Assembly: GCF_020404745.1 (NCBI RefSeq)
Contig: NZ_JAIZAP010000005.1
Coordinates: 62,001-126,000 of the forward strand
Reading direction: 5' to 3'
DNA from: Aquibacillus saliphilus
GTDB taxonomy: Bacteria; Bacillota; Bacilli; Bacillales; Amphibacillaceae
Length of the DNA: 64,000 nt
In this document: positions 24,742 to 33,080 of the stretch, in pieces
Layout of the letters: each line of letters opens with the position of its first letter
Numbering within the stretch: the stretch's first letter is position 1
The notes under the pieces: model-generated
What the model was told of the DNA's origin: nothing
Seen by the model: the letters and a program-made list of their open reading frames with translations, nothing else
Database searches by the model: none
Program-made: the position numbers and the translations under genes

Positions 24742-24990
24742 AAAAAAACAGTGATAGAAAATAACCTACCACTGCCTTTTAGCAACTATGTTATCCTCAG
24801 GATTCGATCAGTAGCCCCTCATGTATCATCAAGACATGACAGTACATCTCCTCTTCTGAAGATATACCAGCAATAGAGATTCGACATTCTTTATTGCTTC
24901 GGCAAGTTAACCCTTTCATCAATGATCACTGGTGTCATCCTTACATTAATTAATTCTGTTAACCTGCACCTCTACCTCACCGATCTGACA
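24742..24990 (-). promoter_or_regulatory. Lysine riboswitch (L-box) with terminator
   Basis: Minus strand. Conserved L-box words appear in order: GTGAGGTAGAGGTGC, TGTAAGGATGACACCAGT, TTGCCGAAGCAATAAAG, CTATTGCTGG and GAGGGGCTACTGATCG. Helix P1 is TCAGATCG paired with TGATCGA. The aptamer spans about 24803-24988. A terminator, CAGTGGTAG/CTATCACTG plus TTTTTTT, follows at 24742-24776. Excess lysine should terminate transcription ahead of the NhaC-family gene. About 350 further untranslated bases (24389-24741) precede the start codon; they contain a GAGGTTTA/TAAACCTC hairpin but no gene. Confidence 0.85.
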
Positions 24991-25035
24991 AGTTTTTATT
25001 TAATTTCCAAAAGGAATTATATCAATCCGTCACTA

Positions 25036-25818
25036 CTATTGCAAGGGGTCAATTGGTATTGATAAAGATGGATCGTTATTTCCCCCTTTATTATAATACT
25101 GCGGAACATCGCCTGGTTGAAAAAAACGAGTAATCGGTATATCTTGTTCAAGTTTAATTGGAGCTGATGCAAAAGGTATAACAACACTTACTTCTACTTC
25201 AATATGGACTAATACATTAATATAAGCACCGTTTATGCCAGACTCAATAAACTCATCAGTTACCTCCGTAGAGACAATACCAATCGTGTCGATATTTACA
25301 GGTACGGTAGGACCTAAATTTGCAAGTAATGGTATGCCTAAAACTTGACCAATCGGAATTTCCAACAAATTTTGATTTTCCTTAACCTTTTCAATTGTTT
25401 GTTCTTCTTCAGGCTCCACTTCTACATCGAGTGGTGCACCCGGACCAGGAATATCCCCTTTTTCTACTCTGTCTAAGAAATTTTCGACTCGATACTGTAT
25501 ATCTCTTTGAATTCTATTTTCTACATCTGTATTAAATACATAACTAATTATGTTGCCGGCTTCATCCGTTTGAGCCTGATACAGATTTGTCGTATCCAAA
25601 TCATCAGATATTCTCTTACTAACAGCTATCCCCATTGCCTTGTTTGCATATTGTTCAGTTCTATCAACAGCAATACTCATTAGTACTGGCTTTATTTGAT
25701 TGTTTATAATTAATATACTAATCAAAGTTGATAATAAAAAGAAAACAAGAGTTACCATGAATATTTGTCTTGCTGGAGGTGGAGTAATATGTCTTTTAAA
25801 TTTAGGCCGTCGTCTCAA
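25036..25818 (-). CDS. yunB: Sporulation protein YunB
   Basis: A 260-residue protein with one N-terminal transmembrane segment (about 20-42) and an exported domain. Landmarks are the Arg/Lys-rich start, PPPARQIFM, IGQVLGIPLLANLGPTVPV, and PIKLEQDIPITRFFQPGDVPQYYN near the C-terminus. In B. subtilis YunB is mother-cell expressed (SigE) and needed for full spore development. The likely start is TTG 25818, eight bases after GAGGGGG; an upstream in-frame TTG at 25842 has a poorer site. The C-terminus is Ser/Pro-rich. Confidence 0.85.
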   Translation of the reverse strand: MRRRPKFKRHITPPPARQIFMVTLVFFLLSTLISILIINNQIKPVLMSIAVDRTEQYANKAMGIAVSKRISDDLDTTNLYQAQTDEAGNIISYVFNTDVENRIQRDIQYRVENFLDRVEKGDIPGPGAPLDVEVEPEEEQTIEKVKENQNLLEIPIGQVLGIPLLANLGPTVPVNIDTIGIVSTEVTDEFIESGINGAYINVLVHIEVEVSVVIPFASAPIKLEQDIPITRFFQPGDVPQYYNKGGNNDPSLSIPIDPLQ

Positions 25819-25867
25819 ATTAAAAACCCCCTCAAAAAACAATATGCTTTTTAAGAAGGCATTAGAA

Positions 25868-25978
25868 TTAATTTCATAATTACCTTATGTAGTAATTGTC
25901 ATTCACATATAGTTTGGGAACGGTCTATCCCAACTATATATGAATGACAATTGCAAAAAATCAGTATTATGAAATTGA
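25868..25978. repeat. 111-bp palindromic element, copy 2
   Basis: Ends TTAATTTCATAAT and ATTATGAAATTGA are inverted; the core ATTGTCATTCACATATAG pairs with CTATATATGAATGACAAT. Its reverse complement aligns along its length with 22564-22674. It lies in the short gap between the HD-GYP gene and yunB. Confidence 0.75.
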
Positions 25979-25987
25979 TTAGAATTA

Positions 25988-27088
25988 TTATTTAACTTTA
26001 TTAGCACCGTCTGTATTACAAGCTGTAATCACTACATTTAAAGATTCAGCTAAATCTATATCGTAAGGAGCAACTTCTTGATCTTGTTCCTTTATAACTC
26101 GTATAAAAGGTCTTTCGTATAAATTCTTGTTTTGTTTAACAACAATGCCAGTTCTTCCATCACTTAATTCCACTGTGAGGCCTTTTGGATAAACAGCAAT
26201 TGTTTTACGAAATGCTTCTATTGTTTGTTTTTCAAATAATTCTCCTGACCCAGCATAGAGAATCTCTAATCCTTCATGTGGGAGCATAGCATCGCGATAC
26301 ACACGATTACTTGTTACAGCATCGAATACATCAGCAACACCTAATAGTTTTGCATAAGGATGGATTTCATTGTTACTTAATCCTCTTGGATATCCAGAAC
26401 CATTTAATCGTTCATGGTGCTGAAAAGCACAGTGGGCCACAAGTAAAGGTATATTAGGTGATTTTCTTAATAAATTAAAACCTTCTTCGGTATGAGTTTT
26501 AACAATTTCATATTCATGTTTAGATAATCGAGAATTTTTTTGAAGTATTTCTTCTGGGATTAACACCTTACCCACATCATGAAGCATAGAACCAAGTCCA
26601 ATTTGTTCTATCTTCTTTTGTGGTAAACCTAATTCAGTTGCAAGTGCCAATGAGTAAATCGTAACATTAATTGAATGTGCAAATATATAGTCATCACTTA
26701 TCAATATATCAGAAAGAATAGATAAAACTTCTTCACGGTTATTTACTTGGTCTACTATAACACGAACCATATCAGTCATTTTTTGACCGGTTTTATCAAA
26801 TAGAAATGAGTTCTTCATCAACCCATCTTGTTGAAAATGATCAAAAGAAGTCTTAACCATTTGTATCGCTTCAATACGGAGTTCATCTGGAATCGGTGGA
26901 TTTATAATAATATCATCTGTATAGGCGTCCTTAATATAAACATATGTAATCCCTAAATGTTGAAGTCTCATCAACATTCTCTTAGTAAGTTTTACGTCTT
27001 TTTGAATTAAGACTTGTCCGTTATCATTGTATATTGGTTTAGCAAGCTCTGTTCCTTGTACAGTAGATTTTGTAGCTACTAGTCTCAT
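25988..27088 (-). CDS. HD-GYP-domain phosphodiesterase
   Basis: A 366-residue cytoplasmic protein. An N-terminal helical region (1-140) is followed by an HD-GYP domain (about 145-310). The metal-binding His-Asp is in LHDVGK, with the supporting HAHSIN-like segment FAHSINVT, HCAFQHHERLNGSGYPRGL (the GYP signature) and ADVFDAVTSNRVYR. Family members hydrolyse cyclic di-GMP or related dinucleotides to linear products. The start is ATG 27088 behind AAGGAGA; the longer frame to 27124 lacks a site. It sits upstream of yunB, not a B. subtilis neighbour. Confidence 0.88.
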   Translation of the reverse strand: MRLVATKSTVQGTELAKPIYNDNGQVLIQKDVKLTKRMLMRLQHLGITYVYIKDAYTDDIIINPPIPDELRIEAIQMVKTSFDHFQQDGLMKNSFLFDKTGQKMTDMVRVIVDQVNNREEVLSILSDILISDDYIFAHSINVTIYSLALATELGLPQKKIEQIGLGSMLHDVGKVLIPEEILQKNSRLSKHEYEIVKTHTEEGFNLLRKSPNIPLLVAHCAFQHHERLNGSGYPRGLSNNEIHPYAKLLGVADVFDAVTSNRVYRDAMLPHEGLEILYAGSGELFEKQTIEAFRKTIAVYPKGLTVELSDGRTGIVVKQNKNLYERPFIRVIKEQDQEVAPYDIDLAESLNVVITACNTDGANKVK

Positions 27089-27237
27089 ATTGTTCTCCTT
27101 ACTTACTATGATATCAATCGACACCTTAGTTCATATTACCAAAAAAAGACAAGACAAGCTACAAATTCCTGTAAATTTCTACAAATATCGCAATCGAAAG
27201 GATCTATAGAAGAAGGTAATAAAATTCATTAACTGAA

Positions 27238-27272
27238 AGAGGGTTAACTTTTTCATAAAAAGATAACCCTCT
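27238..27272. terminator. Terminator after yunC
   Basis: AGAGGGTTA and TAACCCTCT form a stem around an A/T-rich loop, just beyond the stop of the yunC-like gene on the minus strand. The remaining 27089-27237 holds only upstream sequence of the HD-GYP gene. Confidence 0.65.
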
Positions 27273-27278
27273 AAACTA

Positions 27279-27584
27279 CTACTCTGCAATTTTAAGCAGT
27301 GCATCCTTAGTCGTAATCCCTTTATACCAGCCTTTGTTTTTAGCTTCAATTGTCACTTTGTCAAGTGGTGCTTCAAGTAATTGTTCAATGGTTTTAACTC
27401 CAGTCGCTCGAGCTGCAATAATTTTTCTATCTGATAGTTTTTCATTCAATAAATCCACATCCAGCGCACCGCACATCACATAGCCAATTTCATTAGAGAT
27501 AATCAGCAAATTTGTCTTAGGTAATTGTACGCTAGTTGCTACAAAAGAGTGATCTTCAATCATTAAAGGTTTTACCGAAATCAA
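27279..27584 (-). CDS. yunC: YunC-family (DUF1805) protein
   Basis: A 101-residue soluble protein. PLMIEDHSFVATSVQLPKTN, GYVMCGALDVDLLNEKL, IIAARATGVKTIEQLL and a C-terminal DALLKI match B. subtilis YunC closely. Function is unknown. TTG 27584 is the start codon, preceded by AAGGGAG. It lies directly downstream of yunD, in the yunE-yunD-yunC order of B. subtilis. Confidence 0.88.
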   Translation of the reverse strand: MISVKPLMIEDHSFVATSVQLPKTNLLIISNEIGYVMCGALDVDLLNEKLSDRKIIAARATGVKTIEQLLEAPLDKVTIEAKNKGWYKGITTKDALLKIAE

Positions 27585-27640
27585 TTAAAACACTCCCTTC
27601 TCCATTCAATATATGGAGAAAAGAGGCTCGTGTGAATAAT

Positions 27641-29032
27641 TTATATTTTTTCCTGCAATGTCTTTACCAATAAGTCCCTTAATAATTCCGGCATATAAAA
27701 GCTTTTTGACTTCGATCTAGATATTTCTGGTAATAACTTACCAAAAGTAAACATATCTGCAGTTGCGATTTTATATGTTCTTTCCATATCTACTGGGGCG
27801 CCATTTATCAAAATCTTTTTGACATGAAGATCTCCACTATCACTAGAAACAACATCAACTTCTATTCCTGAGTAAATCATTCTTCCAATTATCTTCCCTC
27901 GAAACCCAAATCCTTTTAATTCCAATTCCATAAATGACTTTGCAAATGAGCCTCTAATCACTTCAATTAGTTCTGTTCCCCTAATCTCTACGACACAAGG
28001 ATTGATTGGATGAGGGCAAATCCTATGTACATCAGCATAGCTCACTATTCCCTCGTTAAAACTTTCCAATAATAAACCAGCATTTAACATAGCACAATCA
28101 GCATCCGTCCACTCTTTCAGTGTCTCTGTTAACTTGCTTATTACATGCGTCTCACAGAACCAATCCACTTCAAGGGGAGCGGTTAACGTCATGACCGGCT
28201 TGTTTAGAATTTGCTTTGATTGTTCACCATAGATTTCCAGTTGACTCTGCGTATCCAAATCTTGATGAAATGGCGCTATATTCGTTGTGTAAGCTTCTTT
28301 TTTTGTTAATTTACCAGCAAGATGGTCCCATGTTAGAATAACCTCTCCGACATAATTACCATGCTTACCGGCTGCGGTTAATAGTGTATTATCAATGTAT
28401 TCGCCATCTCGAAATAAGTGATGTGTATGCCCACCAATAATTACGTCTATTTCTGGATAACGACGCGCTATTTCTTCATCTTCGTTAATTCCTAAGTGAG
28501 ATAGTAATAAAATGATGTCCGTTTCATTAGCTAATTGCTTGATGTATTGATCTAATACATCAAGCGGATAGTTCACGTTCCATCCTAATAAATTATAAAA
28601 TGCGTTAAAAGGAGCAGTTAGTCCAATTACTCCTATTTTAATACCGTTTTTCGATTCTACTGTTAACGTGGGTTTCAACCAAGAAGGGTTTACCCCATTA
28701 ATTGTATGTAAATTTGCACATATTAATTCAAACTGAGCATCATCGTATAAATGATATAAATCATCATACTTGAGCGTAATCCCCTCGTTATTTCCGATTG
28801 TCGCAAAATCATATTCTGCAGCATTCAACAGTTGCACATTTGTTCTACCCATTGTTGCTTCAGCAATTGGATGAAAGCGGTCAACGAAATCACCATTGTC
28901 TATTAACCAATAGGATTGATTATCTCTTTTTCTTTGCCGTTTTTTTTCATTAAAATGGCCTACAACCTTTGACCAATTTTCAAAATGACTATGTATATCA
29001 CTTGTATAATAGAAAAATATTTTCTCTTCCAT
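27641..29032 (-). CDS. yunD: YunD-like 5'-nucleotidase/metallophosphatase
   Basis: A 463-residue protein without a signal peptide. The N-terminal calcineurin-like phosphoesterase domain (about 1-270) has the dimetal motifs DIHSH, NGDFVDR, GNNE, LLSHLG and GGHTHH. The C-terminal 5'-nucleotidase domain (about 290-450) has LNAGLL, VVEIRGTEL and the base-stacking GFGFRGK region. It should hydrolyse nucleotide monophosphates or related phosphoesters. Unlike the exported UshA/YfkN enzymes it seems cytoplasmic. Twelve bases separate it from the upstream transporter gene, so the two are probably co-transcribed. Confidence 0.88.
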   Translation of the reverse strand: MEEKIFFYYTSDIHSHFENWSKVVGHFNEKKRQRKRDNQSYWLIDNGDFVDRFHPIAEATMGRTNVQLLNAAEYDFATIGNNEGITLKYDDLYHLYDDAQFELICANLHTINGVNPSWLKPTLTVESKNGIKIGVIGLTAPFNAFYNLLGWNVNYPLDVLDQYIKQLANETDIILLLSHLGINEDEEIARRYPEIDVIIGGHTHHLFRDGEYIDNTLLTAAGKHGNYVGEVILTWDHLAGKLTKKEAYTTNIAPFHQDLDTQSQLEIYGEQSKQILNKPVMTLTAPLEVDWFCETHVISKLTETLKEWTDADCAMLNAGLLLESFNEGIVSYADVHRICPHPINPCVVEIRGTELIEVIRGSFAKSFMELELKGFGFRGKIIGRMIYSGIEVDVVSSDSGDLHVKKILINGAPVDMERTYKIATADMFTFGKLLPEISRSKSKSFYMPELLRDLLVKTLQEKI

Positions 29033-29044
29033 GTAATTACTCCC

Positions 29045-29872
29045 TTAGCCTAGTCCTTGCCAAATTAGTCTAATACCAATAATAATAAGAATGAAACGCA
29101 AAATCAATTCAACCGTACTCTCTTTTAATCGTTGATTTACTTTTGCACCAATCGTTCCACCGATCCATGCACCAGGAATGAAAAGCCAAACATATTCCCA
29201 TGGTACGTGACCAAGATTTATGTGTGTTAGCGAACTTATTAAACTTAAGAAAAGAATCATAAACATGGACGTTGCAATTGCAACGTGAGCAGGAAAACCA
29301 AATAATAAAATCATAATCGGTACCATTAAAGATCCACCACCGATCCCAAATAACCCCGATAAATTTCCTACTAAAAATGCAAGACCCACTGCAGCAATCC
29401 ACGGATAAGAATACGTCTTAGCCTCACCATTTATGATTACTTCTCTATTTATTGTCCATTTCGTAGTAATAGTTCTATTTCTTTTTTTTGGAACATTTGT
29501 CTTAAAGAAAAACATTACAAACATAGCAAGCATTAAAAATCCAAAATACAAAGAAAATGAGTCTGTATCAATAAACTGGTTCAGCCATGATCCAACAATT
29601 CCACCAGGAACACTTGCTAGCACAAATAGAGTACCACTTTTATAATCAATCCGTTTGTCTTTAAAATAGGAGATACTGGATGACAACGCAGTGAACACCA
29701 TTACAATCAAAGAAATCCCAACAATATTTTGAGCTGTTGCCCAATTAAAACTTTCAATAAACTCATTTAAAATTAATAAACTCGGTACAAGGATTACGCC
29801 ACCGCCCAAACCAACAAGACTTCCAGTTAAAGCGGACAAAAAACCAATTGTTACACAAAAGAGGAAAACCAA
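29045..29872 (-). CDS. yunE: TauE/SafE-family (TSUP) membrane transporter, YunE-like
   Basis: A 275-residue protein with about eight helices. The duplicated TSUP motif is seen in the first half (GSLVGLGGGVILVPSLL, residues 16-32) and the second half (LSGLFGIGGGSLMVPIMILL, about 170-190). Family members export sulfite, sulfoacetate or other small anions; the substrate is unknown. The start is probably TTG 29872, which has only a weak ribosome site, so the exact N-terminus is uncertain. Position before yunD matches B. subtilis. The 285-base gap to the next gene shows no feature beyond AT-rich sequence. Confidence 0.82.
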   Translation of the reverse strand: MVFLFCVTIGFLSALTGSLVGLGGGVILVPSLLILNEFIESFNWATAQNIVGISLIVMVFTALSSSISYFKDKRIDYKSGTLFVLASVPGGIVGSWLNQFIDTDSFSLYFGFLMLAMFVMFFFKTNVPKKRNRTITTKWTINREVIINGEAKTYSYPWIAAVGLAFLVGNLSGLFGIGGGSLMVPIMILLFGFPAHVAIATSMFMILFLSLISSLTHINLGHVPWEYVWLFIPGAWIGGTIGAKVNQRLKESTVELILRFILIIIGIRLIWQGLG

Positions 29873-30156
29873 ACTAAACCACTACCGTTCTTAAAGTTAT
29901 TGTTTGTCTATTTTAACATGTATTTTGACCAGACTATAATTTAAGTACTGTGATTGACCTACTGCCAATCAATCTACTTTACCTTACCATACTACATTCA
30001 TAACTAAGCAATTTTTAATATGAACTTAAATGTTAATTATTCTATTAAAACAGTGTGACAAATTCAATATCAACTAGTGACATTTGTAACTTATTTAATT
30101 TGTTCATGTCTTTTATGATTGCAATAGATTAAATATGTTCGAAAAGAGGAATAAAT

Positions 30157-30858
30157 ATGCGCACTCTATTATTTCAAGGATACATGTGGGGTTATATTTT
30201 AAGTAAAGCAAATAAATCATTTACTATTAATAGATTAAACAAGGCAGGTAAGATGAAAGAAAAACTAGAACTAATGGATAAAATTATTTTAAAATGTACA
30301 AAGAATTTAATTAATATTTCAGGTGCAGACCTTATAATAACCGGAACAGAAAATATCCCTTTAGATGAACCTGTATTATATGTTGGCAACCATCAAGGTA
30401 ATATGGATATACCAATTTTATATTCAACCGCTCCTCAAACGATGGCTTTTGTTGCGAAAAAAGAAATGGAGAAAATTCCATTGTTGGGTTATTGGATGAA
30501 GGAACGAGGATGCGTGTTTATCAATAGGGATAACGCTCGTAGTTCCCTAAAAGCTATTCAGCAAGCAATAGAAAGTTTAAAATCCGGTAATTCAATAGCA
30601 GTTTTTCCAGAAGGAACGAGAAGTAAAGGTCCTGAAATTGGAAACTTTAAATCGGGCAGTTTACGAATTGCGATTAAATCAGGGGTAAAAGTCGTTCCTG
30701 TGACCTTCAAGGATTCTTACAAATTGATAGGAAAAAAGGGCAAGAATACACCAGCAAAAGTTTCTGTCCATTACTCTGATCCCATCGATTCAAGAGATTT
30801 TAAAGATACAAACAAACTAGCCACAGAAGTTCTGACTCAAATAAAAAAGCATTTGTAG
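30157..30858 (+). CDS. PlsC-type 1-acylglycerol-3-phosphate acyltransferase
   Basis: A 233-residue enzyme that adds the second acyl chain to lysophosphatidic acid at the membrane. The acyltransferase blocks are present: GNHQGNMD (NHX4D, about 77-84), GCVFINRDN (about 121-129), FPEGTRSKG (about 153-161) and a VVPVTF strand. The N-terminal 45 residues are hydrophobic/amphipathic and likely associate with the membrane. AGAGGA lies seven bases before ATG 30157. It stands alone, convergent with the carbohydrate cluster. Confidence 0.87.
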   Translation: MRTLLFQGYMWGYILSKANKSFTINRLNKAGKMKEKLELMDKIILKCTKNLINISGADLIITGTENIPLDEPVLYVGNHQGNMDIPILYSTAPQTMAFVAKKEMEKIPLLGYWMKERGCVFINRDNARSSLKAIQQAIESLKSGNSIAVFPEGTRSKGPEIGNFKSGSLRIAIKSGVKVVPVTFKDSYKLIGKKGKNTPAKVSVHYSDPIDSRDFKDTNKLATEVLTQIKKHL

Positions 30859-30936
30859 CCGGCTATTATTCTTACAGTTTGGGGTGCAAATTACACTACA
30901 AAATTTAATAAATCACATTGAAAGTATTAATATACT

Positions 30937-30983
30937 AACAAAAAACGGCTACCAACCAGTATGAATGTTGATGGCCGTTTCAA
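30937..30983 (+). terminator. Candidate terminator after the acyltransferase
   Basis: AAAACGGCTACCAAC pairs imperfectly with GTTGATGGCCGTTT; TTTTT follows a few bases later. It lies about 80 bases past the acyltransferase stop. Confidence 0.5.
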
Positions 30984-31057
30984 ATTACCTTTTTAACGTT
31001 TGTGACAGGTATCGGAACCCGTTTAATAGAGGCTTGTGTGAATGTGTGTGTATAAAC

Positions 31058-31108
31058 GGGCTCATTCTTTCGCTTGGACGTTTACTGTCCAAACGAAAGA
31101 ATGAGCCC
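31058..31108. terminator. Long near-perfect hairpin, probable bidirectional terminator
   Basis: GGGCTCATTCTTTCG-x-TTGGAC pairs with GTCCAA-x-CGAAAGAATGAGCCC: 21 pairs with one mismatch and a 7-base loop. It lies between convergent genes (acyltransferase and tagatose kinase). T-tracts are poor on both sides, so a small structured RNA or a repeat is an alternative. Confidence 0.55.
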
Positions 31109-31190
31109 TTAAACAGATCATAATTGCATTAAGATATAATTTTAATTTTTGGATGAGACACATTTAACTCCGGGATGTTTAATCGTATAT

Positions 31191-32123
31191 TTAAAAAATC
31201 TGATTAACCTGCATTTCTCGAACACACCAAGTGATTTTTGTAGCATCAATATAGCCTGTTTTTTCTTCCATTGCATTCAAAATCCCCATGGAGAGACCAA
31301 ATTTAATTAGGTCGACATCTGTCAACTCACGGGAAATTCCTGTTGCAAATCCTGCGATTACTGAATCCCCTGATCCAACTGGATTAACTGCGTTAACTTT
31401 TGGGGGTATTGCTCGATAGATGTTGTTACCGTGTTTCACAATCGCGCCATCTGCTCCAAGTGTAACAACGACCCATGGAATATATTCAAATCGAAATGAA
31501 CGCAAAACGTCGATAATAGCAGCTTCTGAATCTAAATTTCTACCAACTAAGTCGGTTAGTTCGTCCTGATTGGGTTTTATTAAATATGGCTTACTTTCAC
31601 TTTCTAGAGTCACTGAAAGTAACTCACCCTTCGTATCCAACAGCACTGGCGTCTTATGCCGATTGGCGATCTCTAATATCTTTTTGTAAAATTTATCTTC
31701 TAAACCCTTTGGCAAGCTACCAGAAATCGTGATAACTTTCGCTTGCTGGACATGGTTAGATATTTCTTCTAAAAACAAGTCAGCTTCACTACTCGAAATA
31801 GTCGGTCCAGACTCTAGTATTTCTGTTTGTTTTCCTTCATGAATTACCGCTATACAATTACGTGTTTCGTCTTGGATATTTAAAAATAGATCCCGGATAC
31901 CGAGTGTTGTGATTTCCGTCCGGATATAGTCTCCCAAGTTTCCGCCCAGAAAACCTGAAGCACCTACTTCCTCTTCAAGTTGATGCACTACACGTGCAAC
32001 ATTTAACCCCTTGCCTCCAGCAGTTTTTGAAACATCATTTACTCGATTAACTGTATCAAGTGAAAACGAATCTAGTTTATAGCTTATATCAACAGACGGG
32101 TTCAATGTAATAGTTAAAATCAA
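31191..32123 (-). CDS. Tagatose-6-phosphate kinase / 1-phosphofructokinase (PfkB family, LacC-like)
   Basis: A 310-residue PfkB sugar kinase. TLNPSVDISY (1-12), the KTAGGKGLNVARV substrate segment (about 34-47), TISGSLPKG, and the anion-hole/catalytic Asp motif PVGSGDSVIAGF (about 247-258) are typical of the LacC/FruK branch. It should convert tagatose-6-phosphate to tagatose-1,6-bisphosphate, given that it ends the operon right after a class II aldolase and an AgaS isomerase. FruK activity cannot be excluded by sequence alone. The start is TTG 32123, seven bases after GAGGTGA. Confidence 0.85.
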   Translation of the reverse strand: MILTITLNPSVDISYKLDSFSLDTVNRVNDVSKTAGGKGLNVARVVHQLEEEVGASGFLGGNLGDYIRTEITTLGIRDLFLNIQDETRNCIAVIHEGKQTEILESGPTISSSEADLFLEEISNHVQQAKVITISGSLPKGLEDKFYKKILEIANRHKTPVLLDTKGELLSVTLESESKPYLIKPNQDELTDLVGRNLDSEAAIIDVLRSFRFEYIPWVVVTLGADGAIVKHGNNIYRAIPPKVNAVNPVGSGDSVIAGFATGISRELTDVDLIKFGLSMGILNAMEEKTGYIDATKITWCVREMQVNQIF

Positions 32124-32191
32124 CTTTTCTTCACCTCATTTCTAGCATTCTGAAAAGAAGTGAGATCAAGATCTCACTTCCCCCTATAAAT

Positions 32192-33049
32192 CTATGCTTT
32201 TCCATCACTCATACAAATCAGTATTTTTTCAATAGCCGCTTCTTTCATTTTAGCTTTTGCTGGATTCATATATTTTCTTGGATCTGTTTCATCGGGATTT
32301 GCGAATAAATGATCTCGTAATGCTGTTGAAAACGGAATTTTTAGTTCTGTGGAAATATTTACCTTAGCACAACCAAGAGAGATACACTTTTGTACATCCT
32401 CTTTAGATATTCCAGATGCACCATGTAAAACAATCGGAATATCAACAAGGTTTTTAATCTTTTCCAAACGATCGAAGTCTAGGTCTGGTTTGCTTTCATA
32501 TAAACCATGTCCGGTACCAATTGCTACAGCTAAAGAATCAATACCCGTACGTTCAACGAATTCTTGTACAGTATCGGGATCTGTGTAAGCTGCATCCTTT
32601 GCCTCAACAATTAAATCATCTTCCTGGCCCACTAACTTTCCAAGTTCAGCTTCAATTGTAGCGCCATGAGTATGTGCCTTATCAGCAACTTGTTTAGAAA
32701 GTGCTATATTATCTTCAAACGTGCCATGTGAGCCGTCTATCATCACCGATTTCGTACCAAGTTCCAACGATTCATCAATCGATTCAACCGTCTCATGATG
32801 ATCTAAATGTAATGCGATGGGAATATCGTTTTCCCTCGCTGCAACCTCAACTATTGCTTGGATGTATGCACGACCAGCATATTTCATTGTTCCTGGTGTT
32901 GCTGCTAGAATAAGTGGCGAATTCATTTCAACTGCAGCTTCAACAACCGTTTGAATCGTTTCGAGATTATGAATGTTGAATGCAGGTACTGCATACCCTT
33001 CTTTTCGTGCTTTAATAAGCATTTCTTTCGTATTTTGAACGTAACCCAT
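32192..33049 (-). CDS. Class II tagatose/fructose-bisphosphate aldolase (KbaY/GatY type)
   Basis: A 285-residue Zn-dependent aldolase. The catalytic Asp and zinc His are in LHLDHHE (about 80-86); further zinc ligands are in GTGHGLYESKPDLDF and VLHGASG. The length and EYVERTGIDSLAVAIG-like stretch fit the KbaY/GatY tagatose-1,6-bisphosphate subgroup as well as fructose-bisphosphate aldolases. In this operon it should split tagatose-1,6-bisphosphate into DHAP and glyceraldehyde-3-phosphate. ATG 33049 follows AAGGAGGAG. The frame extends upstream to 33148 inside nagA and is rejected. Confidence 0.88.
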   Translation of the reverse strand: MGYVQNTKEMLIKARKEGYAVPAFNIHNLETIQTVVEAAVEMNSPLILAATPGTMKYAGRAYIQAIVEVAARENDIPIALHLDHHETVESIDESLELGTKSVMIDGSHGTFEDNIALSKQVADKAHTHGATIEAELGKLVGQEDDLIVEAKDAAYTDPDTVQEFVERTGIDSLAVAIGTGHGLYESKPDLDFDRLEKIKNLVDIPIVLHGASGISKEDVQKCISLGCAKVNISTELKIPFSTALRDHLFANPDETDPRKYMNPAKAKMKEAAIEKILICMSDGKA

Positions 33050-33080
33050 AATAATACTCCTCCTTGACAATGATGTTATT

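Noticed and set aside
29109-29402. Cys/Trp-rich minus-strand frame
   Set aside because: Shadow inside the TSUP transporter gene.
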